Source: Arthrobacter sp. C9C5
Lineage (GTDB): Bacteria; Actinomycetota; Actinomycetes; Actinomycetales; Micrococcaceae
Direction: 5' to 3'
DNA: 64,000 bases
Assembly (NCBI RefSeq): GCF_013359735.1
Contig: NZ_JABFMX010000003.1
Location: 124,001 to 188,000 of the forward strand
Shown here piece after piece: positions 26,006 through 34,924 of the stretch; the first letter of the stretch is position 1, and every line of letters starts with the position of its first letter. The notes beneath the pieces were generated by a model. It worked only from the letters and a program-made list of their open reading frames with translations, did no database searches and had not been told where the DNA came from. Position numbers and translations under genes: made by a program.

Positions 26006-26422
26006 ATGACGCCCGACGCCCGCGATACCGAGCTGTGGAAAATCACCCTCGGTGAACTCGACGAGAAGATGGGTGTCAAGATCGTTGAGCAGTCCGTGGA
26101 ACGCGTCGTGGCCACCATGCCGGTGGAAGGAAACCGCCAGTCCTTCGGCCTGCTGCATGGCGGGGCCTCGCTGGCCGTGGGAGAGGCCGTGGGGTCATGG
26201 GCCTCGGTGATCCACGCCAGCACCCTGGGCAAGACCGCCGTGGGCGTGGACGTTTCAGCCACGCACCACAAGTCCGCCCGCGAGGGCCTGGTCACGATCA
26301 CCGCCACCCCGATCCACCTCGGCAGCACGGTGACGACCCACGAGGTGCTGATCACCAACGCAGCCGGCGAGCGGCTCTGCACCCTGCGGATCACCAACCT
26401 GCTGCTGGACCGCAAGGGCTGA
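26006..26422 (+). CDS. Hot-dog fold thioesterase, PaaI/YdiI-like
   Basis: A 138-residue protein with the 1,4-dihydroxynaphthoyl-CoA/PaaI-type core: SFGLLHGGASLAVGEAVGSWAS, including the catalytic Glu, then GVDVSATHHKSAREG. An AAAGGAG site 5 nt upstream fixes ATG 26006. It differs from the PaaI at 20049 in having Glu instead of Asp at the catalytic position. Divergent placement from paaZ and a shared operator tie it to the phenylacetate regulon; a role in menaquinone synthesis is the alternative. Confidence 0.85.
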   Translation: MTPDARDTELWKITLGELDEKMGVKIVEQSVERVVATMPVEGNRQSFGLLHGGASLAVGEAVGSWASVIHASTLGKTAVGVDVSATHHKSAREGLVTITATPIHLGSTVTTHEVLITNAAGERLCTLRITNLLLDRKG

Positions 26423-26534
26423 GCCGGGCGGGGCAAAAGGTCCCACCGGCTGCATCCAAAGAGGGGCGCCGGCCGGTAGTAACGGTGTAAGCAAATCACC
26501 GCCCGAATCCGGGCAACTCAATGAGGAGTTTGAA

Positions 26535-27251
26535 ATGCGTAAAACCGTTTATGCCGCCGGTGCCGTGTCGATGGCGGCCGCCCTCGCGTTTGCCGCCCCG
26601 GCCCAGGCCGGCGGGAAGCACGACGGCGGCAGGCACCACGGCGACGATGCCGTCCTGTCCGTCTTGCACGGCGTCCCCGGCCTGACCGTGGACGTGTGGG
26701 TGAATGGCACGCTCACCTTGGACGACTTCAAGCCCGGCAAGCTCGCGGGCCCGCTGAAGCTTGAGAGCGGCAATTACAAGATTGCCGTCACGGCCGCCAA
26801 CGCCAAGAGCGCCGACGATGCGGTGATCGGCCCGGTTGAGGTCAAGCTCAGGGAGGGCCGGAACTACACCGCCGTGGCCCACCTGGATGAGGACGGGGAT
26901 CCCACCGCCACCCTGTTCAAGAACGACACCTCGCCCAGCCCCCGGGGCCAAGGCAAGCTGACGGTCAGGCACGTGGCGGCGGCGCCCGCCGTGGACGTTC
27001 TTGCGGGCAAGACCGCCGTCATCGAGGACCTGACGAACCCGGACCAGGAAGTGCTGACGCTGAAGGCCGGGAAGGTGTCCGCCTCGGTCGCGGCCGCCGG
27101 GACCACCAAGCCGCTGATCGGCCCGGCGGACATTCCGGTCACCGCGGGCAAGAACACCATTGTGTACGCGTGGGGCAGCCTCAAGAAGGGCACCCTCGGC
27201 GTTGCGGTCCAGGTAGTCGACTCGGACAAGTGGCGGAACCACGGCCGCTGA
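26535..27251 (+). CDS. Secreted DUF4397 protein
   Basis: A 238-residue exported protein: signal peptide (about 1-25, cleavage after AQAG), then two similar DUF4397 units. The first opens VLSVLHGVPGLTVDVWVNG and the second LTVRHVAAAPAVDVLAG. DUF4397 proteins are small beta-rich extracellular proteins of unknown role. A GAGGAG site lies 7 nt before the ATG. No anchor or sorting signal is seen, so it should be released. Confidence 0.88.
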   Translation: MRKTVYAAGAVSMAAALAFAAPAQAGGKHDGGRHHGDDAVLSVLHGVPGLTVDVWVNGTLTLDDFKPGKLAGPLKLESGNYKIAVTAANAKSADDAVIGPVEVKLREGRNYTAVAHLDEDGDPTATLFKNDTSPSPRGQGKLTVRHVAAAPAVDVLAGKTAVIEDLTNPDQEVLTLKAGKVSASVAAAGTTKPLIGPADIPVTAGKNTIVYAWGSLKKGTLGVAVQVVDSDKWRNHGR

Positions 27252-27332
27252 CCCGTCGTGCAGAACGCGACAGTCGGCAGCGCTTCCGCTGGCCGGAATG
27301 CGCTGCCGGCCCGGCCGGGCACGGCCGCCGGG

Positions 27333-27788
27333 CTAGTCGGGTTGCGGCACGCTGCTCGCCCTGACGACCAGGCGGGCCGGGAAAATCAGCGGGTCCCGGC
27401 TGGTCCCCGGGTCTTCGATGTCCGCGAGCAGGAGGCGGCCCGCCTGGGCCGCCATCTCCACCGTAGGCTGGTTGATCGTGGTCAAGGGCAGTTCGCCCGG
27501 AGCGGCCAGGTGGTCGTCGAAGCCGACGACGGCGACGTCCCCGGGGACCGAACGTCCGGAGGCTTGCAGGGCCATGATGGCACCGCGGGCCATTAGGTCG
27601 GAAGCGGCGAAGATCCCGTCCACGCTGCTGTCCTCGACCAGCAGCCGCTCGGCGACTTCGGTGCCCCCGGCGGGGGTGAAATCTCCATGCACAACTGGCC
27701 CGGCTGGCAGGCCGGGCTCCCTGAGGCCGGCCTGCCAGCCGGAGAGCCGGTCCGCGGCCGCCGGCCGCCGCGGGAGATCAGGCCGCAG
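27333..27788 (-). pseudogene. lacI family regulator remnant, C-terminal half only
   Basis: The frame reads RLSGWQAGLREPGLPAGP, then VVHGDFTPAGGTEVAERLL, FAASDLMARGAIMALQ and VAVVGFDDHLAAP, the C-terminal effector half of LacI-type repressors. The helix-turn-helix and about the first 180-200 residues are absent. Reading upstream, homology fades about 14 codons before the TAG of the surface protease gene (27789-27791), which is in the same frame. So the lost half ends at that gene. No good start codon exists; GTG 27692 is internal. I call it a truncated pseudogene. Confidence 0.85.
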
Positions 27789-30398
27789 CTAACGCACCGT
27801 CCGGCGTCGCCCCAGTGCGATGCAAGCCCCGCCGAGCAGCAGGGCCGCCGCCGCCAAAGCTGCGGCAGGAAGCACGCCGTCGGCTCCGGTGCTGGCGAGC
27901 ATCGCGGGGCTGCCCGGCTGCTTCGGAGTCGAGACACGAGCCCCAGCTGCTGCCGTCGGCGGAATGTTCGCTGCCATGGCTGCGGATGCCGGAGGACTGA
28001 TCGTGAACTTGGCCGTCACCGGTGACGAAGCGATCCCGTCAACGGACTGGGTAACGGACAGTGTGTGCGGCCCTGTGGCCAGGCCAGCGGGGAACCGTAC
28101 ACTCCAGCGCCCGTCAGCCACGAGGATCTGCGGGACCAGCGACGGGAACACCGCCTTCGTCCCCACGCCGGATCCGCCCTTCTGCACGGCACCGACCGGC
28201 TGCCCGTCAATCAGCACGGTGACCGCGGCACCGTCGACACCCGACCCGGAGATTGCATCGGGCAGCAAGTCCTGACGGAACGAGAGCCCGTTCCACTGTC
28301 CGGCGACGGCCGGTGCCGGCGGACGCACGGTGAACTCCAGCGTGGCCCGCGGGCTGTCCACGTGTCCGGGCGCCGTCTGGACCGCCGAGACCGAGAGCTT
28401 GCCGTACACCCGCTGGCTGCCCACGGAAACGCTCCATTGCCCCTCCGGCGTAACCTTCGCGGAACCGGTCAGCTCGCCCGAAAGGACCACGATGTTGCCC
28501 GGAGTGCCCGTTCCTTCGACGCGGTCCAGCGCCGCGAGGGTGGATCCGGGGGCGGGGGCACTGATCTCCGGCGCGGGCAACTCAGAGACGTTGAGGCTGA
28601 ACGCTGTGGACCCCGACCGGCTGAGGCCGTTGACGGTCTCGGCCGTGAACTGGTGCGTTCCTGCCGACGCCGGCGCGATGAAGGACCAGTTTCCCGCCGC
28701 GTCCACCGGGATTTCGACGGCATCCTGGTTCGGGCGCATCAGGCGGACCTTGGAGTTCGCAGCGACGCCCGAGGCGGGGGCGGCAGGCACGCGCCCCCGA
28801 ACGAGGCTGCCCGGCAGCACCGTGCCGCCGTCCGGGGTCCCCGCAAGGTTGGGCTTGTTCAAGAACAGCTGGAGCTGGACGGGGCCGGGAATGTAGCCCA
28901 GCGCATCGTCGAGCGTTGTCGCGACCGCAAAATTCTGCGCCGCACCCCGGGGTTCCCCGGCGGAGTGTGTGCCAACGGCGAAGTTTCCGCTGATCCAGGG
29001 CCCCCCGGAGTCTCCACCGCTGGATTGGACGTCGTAGGACAGGAAGCCCTTGAAGGCCCTCAAATCTCCTGCCGCGGTGGTTCGTCCTCCCACCACGTAG
29101 ACGCCGGTTTCGGCTACCTCGCCGCAGGACCAGCCGGTGGTCCGACCGGACCGGCAGACGGCCTGGCCCTGGTACGGCGCTGCGATGCCAATGATCTTGA
29201 CGGAGGTTTGTCCCGGGTTGGCCGGCGTCTTCCACGTAACGGCGGAGGGCTGCACCTTGAGTCCGGGCCGCAAGTCCTTGATCACGGCTATGTCGGTGCC
29301 GATGTTGCCCGGACTCGACTCTGCCCCGGTGATGGGCGAGTTATTGGGTCCGCCGAACTGGCTGAAGCCGAACGTTCCCAAGGGCTCGAGAACGGCCGGG
29401 AGCGACGTCGTCGCCCCGCCGGCCGGCGCCGCCGTCGAGGGCTCAACGTCGGCCTTTGCCGCCGTCCCGTCTTCGGCGCAGTGCCCGGCCGTCAGCACCA
29501 GCGGCAGGCCGGCGGGATCAAAGGCTCCGAACCCGGCAGAGCAGATCGTCATCTTGTCGATCACGTAGCCCTGCCCGCCGAAGTAGTCTTCTTCGGTCTT
29601 GATTGGAGCACCGTTTTCCAGCTCCACGTTGGCGTAACGGGACACGAAATCTGCGGCCGAGATCTTTCCGGGGGCCGGCGCCGCAGCCGGGTCGAGGCTG
29701 TTGGGCGCCAGGCCGGCCGAGGTCCACGCCTCGGCTGTGTTGGTGCCGCCGGTGCGGATGATGAAGTGGCCGTCGGCGTAGGCCACGGCCTGCAGCCCGG
29801 CAGGACCGACCTCACGGACATACGCCTGGAAGAGCTGCTCGGCACTGCCGGCGACGAGTTCCGGCTTCGGGGCAGCGGCTGGCGTGGCCCCTGGTTCCGT
29901 GGGGGCGGCCAGCGCGGAGGTCTTCAGCGCGGGCGCCTCGAGCCCGAATTCCGCCGGGCCGGCCTGGTTCAGTTCATCGATCCGCGCTTGAAGCTCGGCA
30001 CCCGCGCCTTGGACGACGATTTTTCCGTCCCGCAGGGCAATCCCGACATAGCCAGGCAGCCCGCGCAGGGAGGGCGCAGCCTCGGCGGCTCGCTTGGCCT
30101 GCGCTCCGGCGGCGTTAAACTCCGCCAGGGTCATGCCTAGGTCCCGTCGGATCGCCTCGGCGAGTCCGGCGTCGCTGATGCCAGGTTCTGGCGAGGACGC
30201 AACGGACTCAACCGGCGCCGTCGGCGCAGGCGCCGGGGCCGCCTCCGAACTGGTGTTGGGCGAAGGGGAAGGGGACGCCGTAGCGGGATCGGGGGACCCG
30301 GCCTCTGCCAGGGCGGGGACAGCCACAGACGACCCCGCGAGCGCAACGGCGACGGCCGCCGCTGCCCGCATAACCAGCGCGTACGTGGGAGTCTTCAC
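27789..30398 (-). CDS. Surface trypsin-like serine protease with LAXTG anchor
   Basis: An 869-residue secreted S1 protease. It has a signal peptide (about 1-31), a Pro/Ala/Ser linker, and an alpha-lytic-type pro-region (about 75-250). The catalytic domain carries the triad His306 (LTAGHC), Asp369 (GTDIAVIK) and Ser464 (GGDSGGPW). Two or three Ig-like beta domains follow (about 515-790). The C-terminus has LASTG (834-838), a hydrophobic helix and RRR, a sorting signal of the LAXTG kind used by class E sortases. So it should be wall-anchored. No sortase gene is in the window. Substrates are unknown. Confidence 0.9.
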   Translation of the reverse strand: MKTPTYALVMRAAAAVAVALAGSSVAVPALAEAGSPDPATASPSPSPNTSSEAAPAPAPTAPVESVASSPEPGISDAGLAEAIRRDLGMTLAEFNAAGAQAKRAAEAAPSLRGLPGYVGIALRDGKIVVQGAGAELQARIDELNQAGPAEFGLEAPALKTSALAAPTEPGATPAAAPKPELVAGSAEQLFQAYVREVGPAGLQAVAYADGHFIIRTGGTNTAEAWTSAGLAPNSLDPAAAPAPGKISAADFVSRYANVELENGAPIKTEEDYFGGQGYVIDKMTICSAGFGAFDPAGLPLVLTAGHCAEDGTAAKADVEPSTAAPAGGATTSLPAVLEPLGTFGFSQFGGPNNSPITGAESSPGNIGTDIAVIKDLRPGLKVQPSAVTWKTPANPGQTSVKIIGIAAPYQGQAVCRSGRTTGWSCGEVAETGVYVVGGRTTAAGDLRAFKGFLSYDVQSSGGDSGGPWISGNFAVGTHSAGEPRGAAQNFAVATTLDDALGYIPGPVQLQLFLNKPNLAGTPDGGTVLPGSLVRGRVPAAPASGVAANSKVRLMRPNQDAVEIPVDAAGNWSFIAPASAGTHQFTAETVNGLSRSGSTAFSLNVSELPAPEISAPAPGSTLAALDRVEGTGTPGNIVVLSGELTGSAKVTPEGQWSVSVGSQRVYGKLSVSAVQTAPGHVDSPRATLEFTVRPPAPAVAGQWNGLSFRQDLLPDAISGSGVDGAAVTVLIDGQPVGAVQKGGSGVGTKAVFPSLVPQILVADGRWSVRFPAGLATGPHTLSVTQSVDGIASSPVTAKFTISPPASAAMAANIPPTAAAGARVSTPKQPGSPAMLASTGADGVLPAAALAAAALLLGGACIALGRRRTVR

Positions 30399-30407
30399 CC
30401 GGTTACT

Positions 30408-31136
30408 CTAGTGCCCCAATTTGCCCCGGATGGCAGTCAGCTCCGGAACCGTTACCCCATTGTGGCCCAAAAATTCGGCGGTCTTCACCTGCCGCACAAA
30501 GCGCAGGAGGCTTTCCTGGCGTACCTTGATCAGCGGCGCGAGGATCTCCTCGGGCAGGTAGCGCTCATGCGGATGCGGGGTCGCGGACAGCCGGTGGTGC
30601 TCGTTGATGCCCCGCATGGCGCGTGCGTAGGCCAGGGCAATGGCGTCCTCCCCTGCTCCGGCGAGGTCCTGGAGCATGGCGGCGATCATGCCGCTGCGAT
30701 CCCTGCCGGCAGAGCAATGGATCACGACGCCGCCGGGAGCCGCCGCCACGGCCTTGAAGACCGCCGCGAGCTTCCCGGGGAAGATTCTGGCGTTGTCCGG
30801 ATAGGACGCCGGGTTGTTCAGGTAAGGAACGCAGAGCGCGCGGAATTCAGCGTTGCCGGGATCCTCGGTGGGGGCGTGCACGACGTCGAACGCCGCCAGG
30901 GTCGCCTCGCCCACCCGTGGATCGGTGTCGCGGCGGCGGATCTCGTCCGGGTTGCGGAGGTCGATCACGGTCCGGATGCCGCCGTCGTATGCCTGCTGCC
31001 AGCCGGTCTCGGTGAGCCATTCCCGGCGTCCCATCCGGTACACGCTGCCCGCAATGTGCCAGGCGTTGACGGCGCCGTCCCAGTTGACAGCCCAGTCCCC
31101 GTTCACAGCGCCGTCTGCGTCCCGGGGCCTCGCCAT
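30408..31136 (-). CDS. Tyrosine-protein phosphatase, lipid phosphatase-like
   Basis: A 242-residue phosphatase of the bacterial Tyr_phosphatase3 type. The signature loop HCSAGRDRSGM (C-x5-R) is intact, preceded by GIRTVIDLRNPDEIRRRDTD. ATG 31136 has GGAG about 6 nt upstream; the frame continues open into the next gene but has shadow composition there. Family members dephosphorylate Tyr or phosphoinositides. It follows a GNAT gene by 16 bp and ends 9 bp before the protease gene start, so these may be co-transcribed. Confidence 0.87.
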   Translation of the reverse strand: MARPRDADGAVNGDWAVNWDGAVNAWHIAGSVYRMGRREWLTETGWQQAYDGGIRTVIDLRNPDEIRRRDTDPRVGEATLAAFDVVHAPTEDPGNAEFRALCVPYLNNPASYPDNARIFPGKLAAVFKAVAAAPGGVVIHCSAGRDRSGMIAAMLQDLAGAGEDAIALAYARAMRGINEHHRLSATPHPHERYLPEEILAPLIKVRQESLLRFVRQVKTAEFLGHNGVTVPELTAIRGKLGH

Positions 31137-31152
31137 GTCGTGCTCCGGCCGG

Positions 31153-31788
31153 CTAGCCACGGGACACGTCCCGCTGCCTGGCCAGCCGGAACTCCAGGCC
31201 GCTGCGCACCATCGGCCATTCATGTTCGAGGATGGAGAACACCACGGTGTCGCGCAGTACGCCGTCGGCCGTGCGGCTGTGGCTGCGCAGCACGCCGTCC
31301 TGTTTGGCGCCCAGCCGGGCAATCGCCTCGCGGGACTGGTGGTTGAGCCAGTGCGTGCGGAATTCGACGGCGGGGCAACCGAGCGTCTCGAAGGCATGAC
31401 GGAGCAGCAACAGCTTGGAGTCCGGGTTGCTGCCGCTGCCCTGCGCGGAGGCGGCGTTCCAGGTGGAACCGATCTCCACCCGGGGTGTGGCGGCGTCGAT
31501 GTTCATGTAAGTCGTCATGCCGATCACTCTCCCGGGGCCGCCGGTGGCCGGGTCAAGCAGCCGGGTGGTGAACGGCAGCATCGAGCCGGCCCGCTGCAGG
31601 GCCAGCCGTCGATCGATCTCGGCCGTCATGGCCTCCGGGGCGGGGACGGAGGTGTACCAGAGCTTCCAGAGCTCGCCGTCCCGGACCGCCTCCACCAGGC
31701 CGTCGTGGTGGGCATGGCTCAGCGGTTCCAGCACCACGTGCTGGCCGGTGAGGGTGATGGGTTCAATGCGCGGCGGGGCGGTAGTCAC
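31153..31788 (-). CDS. GNAT family N-acetyltransferase
   Basis: A 211-residue acetyltransferase of the RimJ/RimL group. It shows ITLTGQHVVLEPLSHAHHDGLVEAV, PGRVIGMTTYMNID, VEIGSTWNAAS and NPDSKLLLLRHAFETLG, then NHQSREAIARLGAKQDG. The start is GTG 31788, preceded 6 nt upstream by TAGGAT, so probably leaderless. Substrate unknown. Confidence 0.87.
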   Translation of the reverse strand: MTTAPPRIEPITLTGQHVVLEPLSHAHHDGLVEAVRDGELWKLWYTSVPAPEAMTAEIDRRLALQRAGSMLPFTTRLLDPATGGPGRVIGMTTYMNIDAATPRVEIGSTWNAASAQGSGSNPDSKLLLLRHAFETLGCPAVEFRTHWLNHQSREAIARLGAKQDGVLRSHSRTADGVLRDTVVFSILEHEWPMVRSGLEFRLARQRDVSRG

Positions 31789-31794
31789 CGCACC

Positions 31795-31800
31795 ATCCTA
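31795..31800 (-). promoter_or_regulatory. Putative -10 box, leaderless start of GNAT gene
   Basis: Minus-strand TAGGAT lies 6 nt before GTG 31788, with GGTGCG between. Confidence 0.5.
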
Positions 31801-31863
31801 GGCATGCCGGCCCCTCGCTGGCGCCCGGACGGATCCCCCAATGAGCATCCGTCCGGGACCGGC

Positions 31864-32736
31864 TCAGGCGGTCCAGTCGAAGAAGCCCTTGCCGGTCTTG
31901 CGCCCGAGTTCACCGCGGGCCACCTTGTCCCGGAGGATCTGCGGCGGTGCGAAGCGCTCACCCAGCGTGGAGGCCAGGTATTCGGCGATGCCGAGCCGGA
32001 CGTCCAGGCCCACGATGTCGGTGGTGCGCAGCGGGCCGGTCGGGTGTTTGTAGCCCAGGACCATGGCGTTGTCGATGTCCTCGGCCGAGGCGACGCCTTC
32101 CTCCACCATGCGCATCGCCTCGAGGGCGATTGCGACGCCCAGCCGCGAGGAGGCGAAGCCCGGGGCGTCGTTGACGACGACGGCGGTCTTGCCGAGCGCT
32201 TCGACCCAGCCGCGGGCGGCCTGGGCGAGGGCCTCGCTTGTCTGCTCGCCGAGGACGACCTCGATCAGGGTGGACGCGGGGACCGGGTTGAAGAAGTGCA
32301 GGCCCAGGAAGTTCTGCGGGCGCTTCAGCTCGCGGGCCAGGCCGTTGACGGAGAGCGAGGAGGTGTTGGAGGCGAGGTAGGCGTCCGCGGCGAGCCGTTC
32401 CTCGATCCCGCGCAGCGAGGCCACCTTCAGGTCCCAGTCCTCGGGTACGGCCTCGATCACCAGCTGCCGGTCCTTGAAGTCGTCGTAGTCCACGGTCACG
32501 GAGAGCCGGGAGACCATCTCGTCGAGGTTGCCGTCGGTCGCGCCGCGCTCGATGCTCTTGGCCGCCGCGGACTCCACGCGCTCGCGGGCCGCCTCGGCGG
32601 ACTCCTCGTCACGCTCAACGACCAGCACGTCGGCGCCGTTGATCAGGAAGGCATGGGCGATGCCCGCGCCCATCCGGCCGCCGCCGAGCACCCCGACGGT
32701 CGCGGGCAGGTTGGCGGGGAGTACCGAGTTGCTCAT
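31864..32736 (-). CDS. paaH: 3-hydroxyacyl-CoA dehydrogenase
   Basis: A 290-residue short-form 3-hydroxyacyl-CoA dehydrogenase. The Rossmann loop is VGVLGGGRMGAGIAHAF; the catalytic region reads NFLGLHFFNPVPASTLIEV (His-Glu dyad) and GFASSRLGVAIALEAMR. It oxidises 3-hydroxyadipyl-CoA in the lower phenylacetate pathway if PaaH, or hydroxybutyryl-CoA in general. Position 52 bp after an enoyl-CoA hydratase and a thiolase supports PaaH. The ATG has GGAAG about 10 nt upstream. Confidence 0.9.
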   Translation of the reverse strand: MSNSVLPANLPATVGVLGGGRMGAGIAHAFLINGADVLVVERDEESAEAARERVESAAAKSIERGATDGNLDEMVSRLSVTVDYDDFKDRQLVIEAVPEDWDLKVASLRGIEERLAADAYLASNTSSLSVNGLARELKRPQNFLGLHFFNPVPASTLIEVVLGEQTSEALAQAARGWVEALGKTAVVVNDAPGFASSRLGVAIALEAMRMVEEGVASAEDIDNAMVLGYKHPTGPLRTTDIVGLDVRLGIAEYLASTLGERFAPPQILRDKVARGELGRKTGKGFFDWTA

Positions 32737-32788
32737 ATCTACTTCTTCCGGTCTGGATTCTGGCCTGGCGTGGCGGCTGGCTTCTTGC

Positions 32789-33589
32789 TCACTTTTTGGC
32801 TGACTTCGTGGCTGATTTCTTGACTGACTTTTTATCCAGGAAGGCCTGCATGCGCTCGAACTTCGCCTGCGATTCGAAGAGGATGCCCTGCGCCAGCTGG
32901 TCGATCAGCGGGTGCGCCTCAGCCGGGGCATGGAACACGGACTTGGTGATCCGCACCGCGAGCGGGTCCTGCTGCGCGATCCGGTCCGCCAGCGCATGGG
33001 CGGCGTCCATCAGCTGCGCGGGTTCATGGATCTCGGTGACGAGCCCGACGGCGAGCGCCCGGTCGGCGCGGAGTACTGCGCCGGCCAGGAGGATGTCCTT
33101 GGCCACCGGCTCCCCCACCAGCTCCTTGAGGCGCCAGCTGGCGCCGGCGGCGGCGAGGATGCCGAGGCCGGTCTCGGGGTTGCCGATCCGGACCCCGGGG
33201 GTGCCGATCCGGAAGTCGGCGGCGTAGGCCAGTTCGGCGCCGCCGCCCAGGCAGAAGCCGTCGAGGGCCGCGATAACCGGCATCGGCAGCTTGGCGATCC
33301 GGACGAAGATGGTGGAGTTGATGCCCTGCAGGGCGTCGTCGCGGCGGCGTTCGCGCAGCTGCGCGATGTCGGCGCCGGAGGCGAATACGCCTTCCGTGCC
33401 GGCAAGGATCAGCACCTTGGGCGTCTGCTCAAGGTACGCGCAGACGCTGTGGAGCTCATCGACCATCTGCTGGTCGATCGCGTTCCGGACCTCCGGGCGG
33501 TTGAGCAGGACCACCAGCCGGTCCTCGCGCTCCTCGACCAGGAGTGTGCCGAAGCCTGCGGCGTCCAGGCCGCCGGGTCGGGCCGCCAT
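32789..33589 (-). CDS. Enoyl-CoA hydratase/isomerase
   Basis: A 266-residue crotonase: LNRPEVRNAIDQQM, the oxyanion loop GVFASGADIAQL and ALDGFCLGGGAELAYAADF. ATG 33589 overlaps the thiolase stop (TAATG), so translation is coupled. It probably acts as PaaF in the lower phenylacetate route. The C-terminus has an added lysine/serine/alanine tail, DKKSVKKSATKSAKK, encoded by imperfect short repeats and absent from typical hydratases; its role is unknown. Confidence 0.88.
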   Translation of the reverse strand: MAARPGGLDAAGFGTLLVEEREDRLVVLLNRPEVRNAIDQQMVDELHSVCAYLEQTPKVLILAGTEGVFASGADIAQLRERRRDDALQGINSTIFVRIAKLPMPVIAALDGFCLGGGAELAYAADFRIGTPGVRIGNPETGLGILAAAGASWRLKELVGEPVAKDILLAGAVLRADRALAVGLVTEIHEPAQLMDAAHALADRIAQQDPLAVRITKSVFHAPAEAHPLIDQLAQGILFESQAKFERMQAFLDKKSVKKSATKSAKK

Positions 33590-34800
33590 TAGACGCGCTC
33601 CAGCAGCATGGCCGTGCCCTGGCCGACGCCGATGCACATGGTGGCGAGGCCGATCCTGGCGTCCTCGCGCTCCATCCGGCCCAGCAGGGTGATGGCAATC
33701 CGGGACCCGGACGAGCCGAGCGGATGGCCCAGGGAGATCGCGCCGCCGTCGCGGTTCACAATCTCCGGGTCGAGGCCGAGCCGGCGCATGCTGGCCAGCG
33801 ACTGCGTGGCGAAGGCCTCGTTGAGTTCGACGGCGCCGAGGTCACCGACGTCGAGTCCGCTCCGGGCGAGGACCTTCCGGGTGGCCGGGACCGGGCCGAT
33901 GCCCATGATCTCGGGCTCGCAGCCGGCCGAGGCGCCGTCGATGATGCGGGCCCGCGGGCTGAGGCCGAGTTTCTGGATCGCGGCTTCGGAGGCGACGATG
34001 ATCGCGGAGGCGCCGTCGTTGAGGGTGGAGGAGTTGCCGGCGGTGACCACGGAGCCGCCCGCGACGACGGGGCGCAGCCCGGACAGCACGTCCATGGTGG
34101 TGCCGGCGCGGGGGCCCTCGTCGGTGTCCACGACCGTCTCGCCCTTGCGGGTCTTGACGGTCACGGGAACGATTTCGTCCGCGAAGCGGCCCGCGGCAAT
34201 CGCGGCGAGGGAACGCTCGTGTGAGCGGACGGCGAACGCGTCGGCGTCCTCGCGGGAAATGCCGTCCACGCGGGCGACTTCCTCGGCCGTCTCCGGCATG
34301 GAGTAGGTCATCTTGCCGTCGCGGGAGAGCTCGCCCTTCTGGAACAGCGGGTTGGCGAAGCGCCAGCCGATCGAGGTGTCGAAAATCTGGCCCGGCTTGG
34401 CGAAGGCGGTCTGCGGCTTTTCCTGCACCCAGGGGGCGCGGCTCATGGATTCGACGCCGCCTGCAATGACGATGTCCGCGGCGCCGGACTTGATCATCTG
34501 GCTGGCCATGATGATGGCGCTCAGGCCGGAGGCGCAGAGCCGGTTGACGGTAATGCCGGGGATGTGGAGCGGAAGTCCGGCCAGGATGGTGGCCATCCGG
34601 GCGACGTTGCGGTTTTCCTCGCCGGCTCCGTTGGCGTTGCCGAGGATGACCTCATCGATGGCGTCCGGGTCGACCCCGGCACGGGCGACGGCTTCACGGA
34701 CCACCAGCGCCGCCAGGTCATCGGGCCGGACCGCGGAAAGGGCGCCGCCGTACCGCCCCACGGGAGTGCGGGCACCGCCAACAAGAAAAGCCTCGACCAT
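33589..34800 (-). CDS. paaJ: Acetyl-CoA acyltransferase (3-oxoadipyl-CoA thiolase)
   Basis: A 403-residue thiolase. Acyl-binding Cys is in NRLCASGLSA, the catalytic His in GHPLGSSGSR and second Cys in TMCIGVGQG. It would cleave 3-oxoadipyl-CoA to succinyl-CoA and acetyl-CoA. An AAGGA site supports ATG 34800 over an upstream TTG. It is first gene of the thiolase-hydratase-dehydrogenase operon, with a putative PaaR operator 44 bp upstream. PcaF is the other possible name. Confidence 0.92.
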   Translation of the reverse strand: MVEAFLVGGARTPVGRYGGALSAVRPDDLAALVVREAVARAGVDPDAIDEVILGNANGAGEENRNVARMATILAGLPLHIPGITVNRLCASGLSAIIMASQMIKSGAADIVIAGGVESMSRAPWVQEKPQTAFAKPGQIFDTSIGWRFANPLFQKGELSRDGKMTYSMPETAEEVARVDGISREDADAFAVRSHERSLAAIAAGRFADEIVPVTVKTRKGETVVDTDEGPRAGTTMDVLSGLRPVVAGGSVVTAGNSSTLNDGASAIIVASEAAIQKLGLSPRARIIDGASAGCEPEIMGIGPVPATRKVLARSGLDVGDLGAVELNEAFATQSLASMRRLGLDPEIVNRDGGAISLGHPLGSSGSRIAITLLGRMEREDARIGLATMCIGVGQGTAMLLERV

Positions 34801-34844
34801 GAGAACATCCTTCACCAAGGGAGCAGGGCCGGCAGCAGAGTAAA

Positions 34845-34866
34845 TTACCGACCGTTCGTTCTATAA
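34845..34866. promoter_or_regulatory. Putative PaaR operator before thiolase operon
   Basis: TTAC-CGACCGTTCGTTC-TATAA, 22 bp, aligns without gaps to the site at 25893 with four mismatches. Confidence 0.6.
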
Positions 34867-34924
34867 AGATTACACAACGGGTCAAGGGGGTCAACCGGAC
34901 GGCCCCGGATGACGCGGCGGGGAC

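Noticed and set aside
28065-30140. 691-residue plus-strand frame opposite the surface protease
   Set aside because: Antisense shadow. The minus strand has signal peptide, triad and sorting signal.
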